Below, one piece after another: positions 37,081 through 47,900 of a stretch of DNA of 64,000 bases. The DNA comes from Achatina immaculata (lineage: Eukaryota; Mollusca; Gastropoda; Stylommatophora; Achatinidae): assembly GCA_009760885.1 (NCBI GenBank), contig CM019715.1, positions 20,636,503 to 20,700,502 of the forward strand, read 5' to 3'. The translations under genes and the position numbers were made by a program. Under the pieces are notes generated by a model that made no database searches, was not told the origin of the DNA, and saw nothing but the letters and a program-made list of their open reading frames with translations. Numbering within the stretch: the first letter of the stretch is position 1; each line of letters opens with the position of its first letter.

Positions 37081-37645
37081 ACTCGCCTGCCTACCTACCT
37101 ACCTACCTACCCACCCGTCTATCTACCTAGTTACATACACACCTATGTACCCACTTATGTACCAACCCAACTACATACCTACCTATCTACCTACCCACTT
37201 ACCTACCTACCTACCTCCTACCTACCTACATACTCACCTACCTACCTCCTACCTACCTACATACTCACCTACCTACCCCCTACCTACCTACATACTTACC
37301 TACCTACCCCCTACCTACCTACATACCCACCTACCTACTCACCCACCTATCCCCTACCCACCTGCATAATCACCTACCTACCCCTATCTACCTACATACT
37401 CACCTACCTACCCCCTACCTACCTACATACTCACCTACCTACCCCCTACCTACCTACATACTTACCTACCTACCCCCTACCTACCTACATACTCTACCTA
37501 CCCCCTGCCTACCTACATACTCACCTACCTGCCCACTTATCTACCTACATCATCTACCTACCCACCTACCTAACTATCCATCTACCTACCTACCTACACC
37601 TACTTACATACCCACCCACTTACCTATCTGTCTATCTGCCTATAT
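37080..37645 (+). repeat. CCTA-based minisatellite
   Basis: CTACCTACCTACATACTCAC and CTACCTACCCCC alternate, a ~30-bp higher-order unit built from CCTA. Confidence 0.9.
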
Positions 37646-37649
37646 CTGT

Positions 37650-38115
37650 ATGACTCTCTCTCTCTCTCTGTCCCTCCCCCTATCCCCAAGTACTGTCCTT
37701 TCTAAAATTGTATTTCGCTTTTATCTTCTTCTTCTTCTTTTCCTGGAACGCCAACTAGTGTTCTGTGCAGCCGGTGCCGTGAAGATGTTGGAGGACAACT
37801 TATGTGGGCTTACATTCACGATATTTTCAGATTGGAGCTGAGAGGATGTGCAATTCTTCTTTAGCAGAATCCACCACCATGGGGACTATCTCTGCCCTGT
37901 TGGCCAGGCTAGGCCTGTTGCTGGGGGTACCAACGGAGAGGTGAGACAGGGTCTTGGCCGGCTACGGTACGTCACTCTAACGCTAGCACGTCCACTGTGG
38001 GCTGTTGAGTGTCAAATCTGAAATTGTCTTCTCTTCCTGTAGCTCCTATAACCGTTTGCTTTAGCCCAAAACTTGAGGTCCCTGCAGCTGTTGTTGACCT
38101 CTTCCTGAACTATTT
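37650..38115. other. Spacer with segment shared with 20.2 kb
   Basis: Short CT tract, then 37855-37965 contains AATCCACCACCATGGGGAC and CTGTTGGCCAGGCTAGG, similar to the complement of 20130-20230. No gene function is visible. Confidence 0.5.
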
Positions 38116-38119
38116 GTTT

Positions 38120-41100
38120 CCCACATCTGTTGTCCGTGCTGTCTTCTAGCGTTGTCCGTGTTGTCGTCTAGTATTGTCCGTGCTGTCGTCTAGCATTGTC
38201 CATGTTGTCGTCTAGCATTGTCCGTGTTGTCGTCTAGCGGCGTTGTCCGTGTTGTCGTCTAGTATTGTCCATGTTGTCGTCTAGTATTGTCCGTGCTGTC
38301 GTCTAGTATTATCTGTGTTGTCGTCTAGCATTGTCCGTGTTGTCGTCTAGCATTGTCCGTGCTGTCGTCTAGTATTGTCCGTGCTGTCGTCTAGTATTAT
38401 ATGTGTTGTCGTCTAGCATTGTCCGTGTTGTCGTCTAGTATTGTCCGTGCTGTCGTCTAGTATTATCTGTGTTGTCGTCTAGTATTATCTGTGTTGTCGT
38501 CTAGTATTGTCCGTGTTGTCGTCTAGTATTATCCGTGTTGTCGTCTAGCATTGTCCGTGTTGTCGTCTAGCATTGTCCGTGTTGTCGTCTAGTATTGTCC
38601 GTGCTGTCGTCTAGTATTATCTGTGTTGTCGTCTAGCATTGTCCGTGTTGTCGTCTAGTATTGTCCATGTTGTCGTCTAGCATTATCTGTGTTGTCGTCT
38701 AGCATTATCTGTGTTGTCGTCTAGCATTATCTGTGTTGTCGTCTAGCATTATCTGTGCTGTCGTCTAGCATTATCTGTGCTGTCGTCTAGCATTATCTGT
38801 GCTGTCGTCTAGCATTATCTGTGCTATCTTCTAGCATTATCTGTGTTGTCGTCTAGCATTATCTGTGTTGTCGTCTAGCATTATCTGTGTTGTCGTCTAG
38901 CATTGTCCATGTTGTCGTCTAGCATTATCCGTGCTGTCGTCTAGTATTGTCCATGTTGTCGTCTAGCATTATCTGTGGTGTCGTCTAGCATTATCCGTGT
39001 TGTCGTCTAGCATTATCTGTGTTGTCGTCTAGCATTATCTGTGTTGTCGTCTAGCATTATCTGTGTTGTCGTCTAGCATTATCTGTGCTGTCGTCTAGCA
39101 TTATCTGTGTTGTCGTCTAGCATTATCTGTGTTGTCGTCTAGCATTATCTGTGTTGTCGTCTAGCATTATCTGTGTTGTCGTCTAGCATTGTCCGTGTTG
39201 TCGTCTAGCATTATCTGTGTTGTCGTCTAGCATTATCCGTGTTGTCGTCTAGCATTATCTGTGTTGTCGTCTAGCATTATCTGTGTTGTCGTCTAGCATT
39301 ATCTGTGTTGTCGTCTAGCATTGTCCGTGTTGTCGTCTAGCATTGTCCGTGTTGTCGTCTAGCATTATCTGTGTTGTCGTCTAGCATTGTCTGTGTTGTC
39401 GTCTAGCATTGTCTGTGTTGTCGTCTAGCATTATCTGTGTTGTCGTCTAGCATTGTCCGTGTTGTCGTCTAGCATTATCTGTGTTGTCGTCTAGCATTGT
39501 CCGTGTTGTCGTCTAGCATTATCTGTGTTGTCGTCTAGCATTATCCGTGTTGTCGTCTAGCATTATCTGTGTTGTCGTCTAGCATTATCTGTGTTGTCGT
39601 CTAGCATTGTCCATGTTGTCGTCTAGCATTATCTGTGTTGTCGTCTAGTATTGTCCATGTTGTCGTCTAGCATTATCTGTGTTGTCGTCTAGTATTGTCC
39701 ATGTTGTCGTCTAGCATTATCTGTGTTGTCGTCTAGTATTGTCCATGTTGTCGTCTAGCATTATCTGTGTTGTCGTCTTGTATTGTCCATGTTATCGTCT
39801 AGCATTATCTGTGTTGTCGTCTAGCATTATCTGTGTTGTCGTCTAGCATTATCTGTGTTGTCGTCTAGCATTATCTGTGTTGTCGTCTAGCATTATCTGT
39901 GTTGTCGTCTAGCATTGTCCATGTTGTCGTCTAGCATTATCTGTGTTGTCGTCTAGCATTGTCCATGTTGTCGTCTAGCATTATCTGTGTTGTCGTCTAG
40001 CATTGTCCGTGTTGTCGTCTAGCATTGTCCGTGTTGTCGTCTAGCATTATCTGTGTTGTCGTCTAGCATTATCTGTGTTGTCGTCTAGCATTATCTGTGT
40101 TGTCGTCTAGCATTGTCCGTGTTGTCGTCTAGCATTATCTGTGTTGTCGTCTAGCATTATCTGTGCTGTCGTCTAGCATTATCTGTGTTGTCGTCTAGCA
40201 TTGTCCATGTTGTCGTCTAGCATTATCTGTGTTGTCGTCTAGCATTATCTGTGTTGTCGTCTAGCATTATCTGTGATGTCGTCTAGCATTATCTATGCTG
40301 TCATCTAGCATTATCTGTGTTGTCATCTAGCATTATCGGTGCTGTCGTCTAGCATTATCCGTGTTGTCGTCTAGCATTATCCGTGCTGTCGTCTAGCATT
40401 GTCCGTGCTGTCGTCTAGCATTATCTGTGCTGTCGTCTAGCATTATCTGTGTTGTCGTCTAGCATTATCTGTGTTGTCGTCTAGCATTATCCGTGTTGTC
40501 GTCTAGCATTATCCGTGCTGTCGTCTAGCATTATCCGTGTTGTCGTCTAGCATTGTCTGTGTTGTCGTCTAGCATTATCTGTGTTGTCGTCTAGCATTGT
40601 CTGTGTTGTCGTCTAGCATTGTCTGTGTTGTCGTCTAGCATTATCTGTGTTGTCGTCTAGCATTGTCTGTGTTGTCGTCTAGCATTATCCGTGTTGTCGT
40701 CTAGCATTGTCTGTGTTGTCGTCTAGCATTGTCTGTGTTGTCGTCTAGCATTATCTGTGTTGTCGTCTAGCATTATCCGTGCTGTCGTCTAGCATTATCC
40801 GTGTTGTCGTCTAGCATTATCTGTGTTGTCGTCTAGCATTATCCGTGCTGTCGTCTAGCATTATCCGTGCTGTCGTCTAGCATTATCCGTGCTGTCGTCT
40901 AGCATTATCTGTGTTGTCGTCTAGCATTATCCGTGTTGTCGTCTAGCATTATCCGTGCTGTCGTCTAGCATTATCCGTGTTGTCGTCTAGCATTGTCTGT
41001 GTTGTCGTCTAGCATTGTCTGTGTTGTCGTCTAGCATTATCTGTGTTGTCGTCTAGCATTATCCGTGTTGTCGTCTAGCATTATCCGTGCTGTCGTCTAG

Positions 41101-41155
41101 CATTATCCGTGTTGTCGTCTAGCATTATCCATGTTGTCGTCTAGCATTATCCGTG
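38120..41155 (+). repeat. Large 22-bp minisatellite (~138 units)
   Basis: Continuous array of TGTTGTCGTCTAGCATTATC-type units (22 bp), with a small set of variants: GTCC or ATCT, GTGTTG or GTGCTG, TAGC or TAGT. It spans about 3 kb, the longest array in the window. Confidence 0.96.
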
Positions 41156-41262
41156 TTATATAATTTGTTCACTTCATTAACTTATAATTACAGGTCAGTT
41201 TTCTTGGACAGTCTTGCTTTGATAGCTGCTGTTTGTTGTGATATTACAACTATAGTTGCTAA

Positions 41263-41298
<36 letters not shown>

Positions 41299-41600
41299 CG
41301 TTCCTTCTCATAATGAAGTTGAAACTTCTGTTTGGAAGAGCAAATACAGTGTCATTTCTGTACTATTTGAGTTTTATTACATTTTTATGCACATGTTAAA
41401 ATACTTGTTGACATAATAACATAAAACACATCTGTTAACAGAACCAAATAAAGCGTTTATTAAAGAACTACACAATGCTCATTAACAAATTAAGGCGCAA
41501 TTGTTATCATAAGACTAACCTAATGGCATAATGAAGAAATGGTAAAAATTATTAAAGAAAAGTAAAATTAGAATACATATTAAAATAAGACATCATCATC
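41156..41600. other. AT-rich spacer
   Basis: Holds a short CT microsatellite at about 41266-41295 and an ATC tract near 41592. No gene seen. Confidence 0.6.
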
Positions 41601-41993
41601 ATCATGTGCCCACTTCCCCAGGGATCTCCCAACTTGTTGCAAGGTGAATCCTGTTTTTTACATTGACCGAACATTTAAACTATTTTCAACTTCCCGCTTC
41701 TTTTTTTTCCCTTTCAGTTTATCCCTCAAGTAAGGTTTTCATGCCTGTGTTATGCTGCTTGAAACTGCAGAAATATTTTAACTGTCTGATTCTTACCTTT
41801 TTCATTATTTCTTGTTCTGACTTTCAGTTCATTTAATACTTTTTTTTGTTTTAGTTTTGCTTTTCTGTACAGGAATTCGCCTTATTCTTATGTATATCCA
41901 CATTTCAAGGACTTGATTTTCTTGTCTACTTTCGTTTTTTTTAAATGTATGCCCATATTTTTTCAACATACAATAGTGAGAGTATAGATGGCA

Positions 41994-42160
41994 TTGTTAA
42001 CTCTCAGCTTCAGGGTAATGTTAACTCTCAGCTTCATGGTAATGTTAACTCTCAGCTTCATAGTAATGTTAACTCTCAGCTTCAGGGTAATGTTAACTCT
42101 CAGCTTCGGGGTAATGTTAACTCTCAGCTTCGGGGTAATGTTAACTCTCAGCTTCATTTG
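41994..42160 (+). repeat. 24-bp minisatellite in LINE coding sequence
   Basis: Seven units of GTTAACTCTCAGCTTCAGGG plus TAAT. On the minus strand the 24-bp unit reads as KLRVNI(T)-type octapeptides, continuing the frame of the LINE relic. Confidence 0.9.
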
Positions 42161-42279
42161 CTGCCCCTTGTGTTTCGGCATAAGAACTTTATTCATTCTA
42201 CTGAAAGCACATTTGACTATTTCCACTCTTTTAGTTTCCATTTCACATTTCTCATCACCTGACGTGTCTCAGATAGGTG

Positions 42280-42515
42280 AAATGTGTTAATTGTTGTAGT
42301 GTTCCTCCCTGTATATGTGAAATGTGGTAATTGTTGTAGTGTTCCTCCCTGTATATGTGAAATGTGGTAATTGTTGTAGTGTTCCTCCCTGTATATGTGA
42401 AATGTGTTAATTATTGTAGTGTTCCTCCCTGTATATGTGAAATGTGTTAATTGTTGTAGTGTTCCTCCCTGTATCTGTGAAATGTGTTAATTGTTGTAAT
42501 GTTCTTCCCTGTGTA
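42280..42515 (+). repeat. 40-bp minisatellite
   Basis: About six units of CTGTATATGTGAAATGTGTT plus AATTGTTGTAGTGTTCCTCC. Confidence 0.92.
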
Positions 42516-42734
42516 TTAATGTCCGCAGATGGCTTTTGTTCTTCTCTGCTCATTTTGCCTTGACCTTTGTCTTAGGAATATTCATTTCCGTACCATAGCT
42601 TTTGTTGTTTATTTGTGTCATAAATTTGTATAACTCATCCAAATTTTCTGCAATCAGTCCTGCGTCATCTGTACATTTGAGGTTGTTAACTTTTGTTAAC
42701 AGAGAAAACATCCCGGGGATCCATTCTCCTCCAC

Positions 42735-43080
42735 ATTCATCTTTTATTCTAGGCTATACAGATGTCAGGGGGAATGAAAATGGCCACACTATCTGTCATG
42801 GAGGAAGGGCAGGCAACGGATCGAGCAGACATCATCAGTGCTATAAGAAAAGCTGGCTGAATAGAGGACTTCTCTGAGAGCTGTGAACCAGCGTCGTTGT
42901 TAAGAATGAAGGAGTTGAATGTGAAACTTGGGTGGGGGAAAAATGAACTGTTCATCAAGAGCTGGAGACGGATGGTTAACCAGCAAAGAACCAGTGTAAC
43001 CGGATACTGTGGGCATGAGGAATTACTGCAAAAGGAGGTGGAAGCACCCGTAGATGTGTTCAGAGTGCATGGATAAGGGT
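42735..43080 (+). pseudogene. RNase H-like LINE fragment
   Basis: Encodes GYTDVRGNENGHTICHGGRA, close to the HxxVxGNExAD block of LINE-type RNase H, then GNGSSR and, in another frame, ADIISAIRKAG. Further pieces (LRMKELNVKLGWGKNE) may be its C-terminal part. Truncated and broken. Confidence 0.55.
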
Positions 43081-43189
43081 GCTTCTTAACTGGGTACCTG
43101 CTGGTCCGTCAATCAAGGTGCGATCTCACTGATGTGTGAAAACTTCTTCGTGTTCGGGTCAAACAAGCGAGAAGACACCAGTACAACCT

Positions 43190-43335
43190 TGACTGAATGC
43201 TGTTTACATGAATGCTGTTTACATGAATGCTGTTTACATGAACGCTGTTTACATGAACGCTGTTTACATGAATGCTGTTTACATGAATGCTGTTTACATG
43301 AATGCTGTTTACATGAATGCTGTTTATGCTGTTTA
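43190..43335 (+). repeat. 15-bp minisatellite
   Basis: Nine to ten units of GCTGTTTACATGAAT or its ACG variant. Confidence 0.93.
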
Positions 43336-43339
43336 TATA

Positions 43340-44046
43340 TCAATGGGAATTGAATAACTAAACAGACATAAGTGTTAACCGAACCATAACTTATCTTTGG
43401 TACCAGAATGAAGAAGGAATATGTTACACTGAATAACGAGCTAACATTTATTATATACGTGTATGTGGGACAGATAATTCTCTTATTATTAGAGAGTAAT
43501 TCATGTTACAGATGTGATTATATGTTATGGAATATATATTTATATAATATGCAGCTGAAGTACATGTTACACAACACAAGTACAAGCATATATTTCTGCA
43601 TATTTCCACTAAAGTTAGTAAAGTGAACATGAATGCTTCTATCCATTGTTAACTGGAGACCGGCTAAATCTAGTTTTTCTCAAGTGCCCTCAACTGGCTA
43701 TATGTTTAAAAAAATTATGCTGGCATTTAGTCTGTTCTAACTGTCAATATTACAGCATACTGGTCGTTATATGCGTGCAGAAAGTTTACTGTTTACGAGC
43801 TTTTGTTACTGTGCAAGTTTTAGAATATGGGAGATCTTTCATAACTTTCCCTGCTGACCGACTGGTTAAGCCGCCTTAGAAAAACCGACTGAGTCCGATA
43901 TTTCAGTGTTTCTTCAAGAATCATAGACAATTAACAAACATTTGTTGTCAACATTGGTACTACATGAAACTTACATACATTGTGTTTAGTTACAGACATA
44001 AGTATTGTGCTGACAACATTCACGTCAGTGCCAGTTCGGCTAGCGC
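43340..44046. other. Region downstream of the dehydrogenase stop
   Basis: AT-rich; probable 3' UTR and downstream sequence of the minus-strand dehydrogenase gene. No clear AATAAA close to the stop was seen. Confidence 0.45.
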
Positions 44047-44702
44047 TCACTCGAAAGTGAATCCCTTCTGTCTTGCCAGATACTTCTCATAAGTCAGGAG
44101 AAGCCAGTCTGTGATCCACTCTGGCATGAAACTAAACGGAATAAAGCCGAACTTGGCGTCATATCCAACGACATATCTGGGTCGTGGATACACTGAAGTA
44201 ATCGCCCCTACAAGGGCGTCCACAACTTTATAGCTGTGGGGGGAACAACGATCAAGTTTGGCTGCCAAAACAGCACATACCAACTTTACGTAGTCCTTAC
44301 CATAAGCTGCTTGTACCTCTTCACCCGCCCTGTCGTAGGCAGCTTGGACTCCTTTGTGCAACTCGTCCACGTGGAACAAGCTTGTCCGCATGTATCCAGG
44401 CTCAATTAAGCTGATCTTGACCCCAAACTGCGCCACCTCCCGGCGCAAGACATCGCTGTAGGCCTCCAGTCCAAACTTGGAAACACAGTAGGGTGCAGCC
44501 TCTGCAGCAAAACGGCCCATGCTGCTCGTCACGTTGACTATACGACCTCGAGACTTCCTCAGCAAGGGCAGGAAGATCCTGGACACTTCAATGGGGCCGA
44601 GAAGGTTGACATCATAGCAGTCCTGGTGGTCTTTCCTGGAGCACATCTCAGCTGCAACAATTTGACCAATCACGCCTGCGTTGTTAACGACAGCCCATAG
44701 TC
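44047..44702 (-). CDS. SDR exon 3, copy a (normal C-terminus)
   Basis: 656 nt, acceptor TCTCTTAG, stop TGA at 44047-44049. Encodes LWAVVNNAGVIGQIV, DVNLLGPIEVSRIFLPLLRK, IVNVTSSMGRF, APYCVSKFGLEAYSD, KISLIEPGYMRTSLF, and the membrane-near tail ITDWLLLTYEKYLARQKGFT ending FE. Looks fully functional. Confidence 0.92.
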
Positions 44703-44906
44703 CTAAGAGAGAAGCACTGATCAGTTTTTAACTCTTGTTTTTTTTTCACTGTTTTTCAAACTAGCTCATGGGGAATGCATTAAATTTGAAAAATACAGAT
44801 ATTTTTTCCCCCATTAGAAAGCATGCCCTAGTCTTTTAGAGAAACACTGGCTTCTCATATTATGTAGATGTAAACTTGTGCAACTGTAGTGTGATGTCTC
44901 TCTGAA

Positions 44907-44956
<50 letters not shown>

Positions 44957-47900
44957 ATACACATCCTAAATATTTCCAGCCCTGAATTCTTCTAACGTTC
45001 ATATTTGTAACGCTTATTTGGAACTGAATGCTCGTAACTATGAGTGCATTTAACTGCGAGTGGTTTGAAATTTGGTGACCACATGTGAGGAGAAAATATG
45101 ATAACTATGTTAGACAACGTAGACACTACATGGACTAAGACTAACTATGTTAGACAACGTAGACACTACATGGACTAAGACTAACTATGTTAGACAACGT
45201 GGACACTACATGGACTAAGACTAACTATGTTAGACAACGTGGACACTACATGGACTAAGACTAACTATGTTAGACAACGTAGACACTACATGGACTAAGA
45301 CTAACTATGTTAGACAACGTAGACACTACATGGACTAAGACTAACTATGTTAGACACGTAGACACTACATGGACTAAGACTAACTATGTTAGACAACGTA
45401 GACACTACATGGACTAAGACTAACTATGTTAGACAACGTAGACACTACATGGACTAAGACTAACTATGTTAGACAACGTAGACACTACATGGACTAAGAC
45501 TAACTATGTTAGACAACGTAGACACTACATGGACTAAGACTAACTATGTTAGACAACGTAGACACTACATGGACTAAGACTAACTATGTTAGACAACGTG
45601 GACACTACATGGACTAGATAACTATGTTAGACAACGTGGACACTACATGGACTAAGACTAACTAGTTAGACAACGTAGACACTACATGGACTAAGACTAA
45701 CTATGTTAGACAACGTAGACACTACATGGACTAAGACTAACTATGTTAGACAACGTAGACACTACATGGACTAAGACTAACTATGTTAGACAACGTAGAC
45801 ACTACATGGACTAAGACTAACTATGTTAGACAAAGTGAACCCCTTCTGTCTTGCCAGATACTTCTCATAAGTCAGGAGAAGCCAGTCTGTGATCCACTCT
45901 GGCATGAAACTAAACGGAATAAAGCCGAACTTGGCGTCATATCCAACGACATATCTGGGTCGTGGATACACTGAAGTAATCGCCCCTACAAGGGCGTCCA
46001 CAACTTTATAGCTGTGGGGGGAACAACGATCAAGTTTGGCTGCCAAAACAGCACATACCAACTTTACGTAGTCCTTACCATAAGCTGCTTGTAACTCTTC
46101 ACCCGCCCTGTCGTAGGCGGCTTGGACTCCTTTGTGCAACTCGTCCACGTGGAACAAGCTTGTCTGCATGTATCCAGGCTCAATTAAGCTGATCTTGACC
46201 CCAAACTGCGCCACCTCCCGGCGCAAGACATCGCTGTAGGCCTCCAGTCCAAACTTGGAAACACAGTAGGGTGCAGCCTCTGCAGCAAAACGGCCCATGC
46301 TGCTCGTCACGTTGACTATACGACCTCGAGACTTCCTCAGCAAGGGCAGGAAGATCCTGGACACTTCAATGGGGCCGAGAAGGTTGACATCATAGCAGTC
46401 CTGGTGGTCTTTCCTGGAGCACATCTCAGCTGCAACAATTTGACCAATCACGCCTGCGTTGTTAACGATAGCCCATAGTCCTAAGAGAGAAGCACTGATC
46501 AGTTTTTAACTCTTGTTTTTTTTTTCCACTGTTTTTCAAACTAGCTCATGGGGAATGCATTAAATTTGAAAAATACAGATATTTTTCCCCATTAGAAAGC
46601 ATGCCCTAGTCTTTTAGAGAAACAATGGCTTCTCATATTATGTAGATGTAAACTTGTGCAACTGTAGTGTGATGTCTCTCTGAAAACATATATATATATA
46701 TATATTTATATAATACACATCCTAAATATTTCCAGCTCTGAATTCTTCTAACGTTCATATTTGTAACGCTTATTTGGAACTGAATGCTCGTAACTATGAG
46801 TGCATTTAACTGCGAGTGGTTTGAAATTAGGTGACCACATGTGAGAAGAAAATATGATGACTATGTTAGACAACGTGGACATTGCATGGACTAAGACTAA
46901 CTATGTTAGACAACGTGGACATTGCATGGACTAAGACTAACTATGTTAGACAACGTGGACATTGCATGGACTAAGACTAACTATGTTAGACAACGTGGAC
47001 ACTACATGGGCTAAGACTAACTATGTTAGACAACGTGAACACTACATAGACTAAGACTAACTATGTTAGACAACGTGAACACTACATAGACTAAGACTAA
47101 CTATGTTAGACAACGTGAACACTACATGGACTAAGACTAACTATGTTAGACAACGTGAACACTACATGGACTAAGACTAACTATGTTAGACAACGTGGAC
47201 ACTACATAGACTAAGACTAACTATGTTAGACAACGTGGACACTACATGGACTAAGACTTGATTCAGAATCTTAGCTCCGCTCTGAGCAACAAGAAAAAGT
47301 ACTCTCGGCTTCATATAATGCCAAGGCCTGCCAACAGAATCGTCAAAATATCGCTTATAAAGATCTTCTCTCTATCACAACATCAGCTACCAAGATCTTC
47401 ATCCCACTGTATCATTTACACAGATAACACCCCAGGGAACAAGTGTGTTAAGAACATACTTATCTTAACATAGTCTTTGTGGAACAGGGAACATAGATCT
47501 GTTTGCTTTAAAAATTCTGGCCTACGTCTGAATTCCAGAAACCTGTAGTAATCAACACTAAGTGTAACTGTTTGTTTGGTGTTTTTTTTTTTTGTAACAT
47601 GCAATGTCAGGTTTGTGGACAAGGAGATCGCCGGCGAGGATGAGGAAAATGTGAAACAAATGAATCCGAGACGTGACAAGCCTATGGGTCTTTATAACAA
47701 TAGCTATCAGAATGATACAAAAAAACAGAGCTGCAACTATAGGTAGCAGGGAATGGATATCATTGAGGCACTCATCAGATTCCTCATTTCAAAGTCGGAG
47801 TGTCTCTGTGGAACTGTCTCAAAGTCGTCTGGCCAGCCAGCGTTGCATGCTGGATCTGATGTGGAGGAGGGGCTTAAGTACAGCCACCAGAGGCTGGAAA

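Larger units (their letters stand above)
41600..42720 (-). pseudogene. LINE reverse-transcriptase relic with internal minisatellites
   Basis: On the minus strand 42700-42540 reads NNLKCTDDAGLIAENLDELY and NIPKTKVKAK, an RT palm block with TDD. At 42240-42160 comes VEIVKCAFSRMNKVLMPKHK and QQMKLRVN, the thumb region. Two minisatellites split it (41994-42160 and 42280-42515). Strongly degraded. Confidence 0.7.
44047..46860 (+). repeat. Tandem duplication of SDR exon 3 region (offset 1778)
   Basis: 44050-45085 and 45836-46855 match nearly base for base, including a TA microsatellite that differs in length (about 44911-44950 versus 46686-46709). The units are joined by a 40-bp minisatellite. Confidence 0.93.

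Noticed and set aside
43113..43353. Cys/His-rich repeat peptides on both strands
   Set aside because: Products of a 15-bp tandem repeat.
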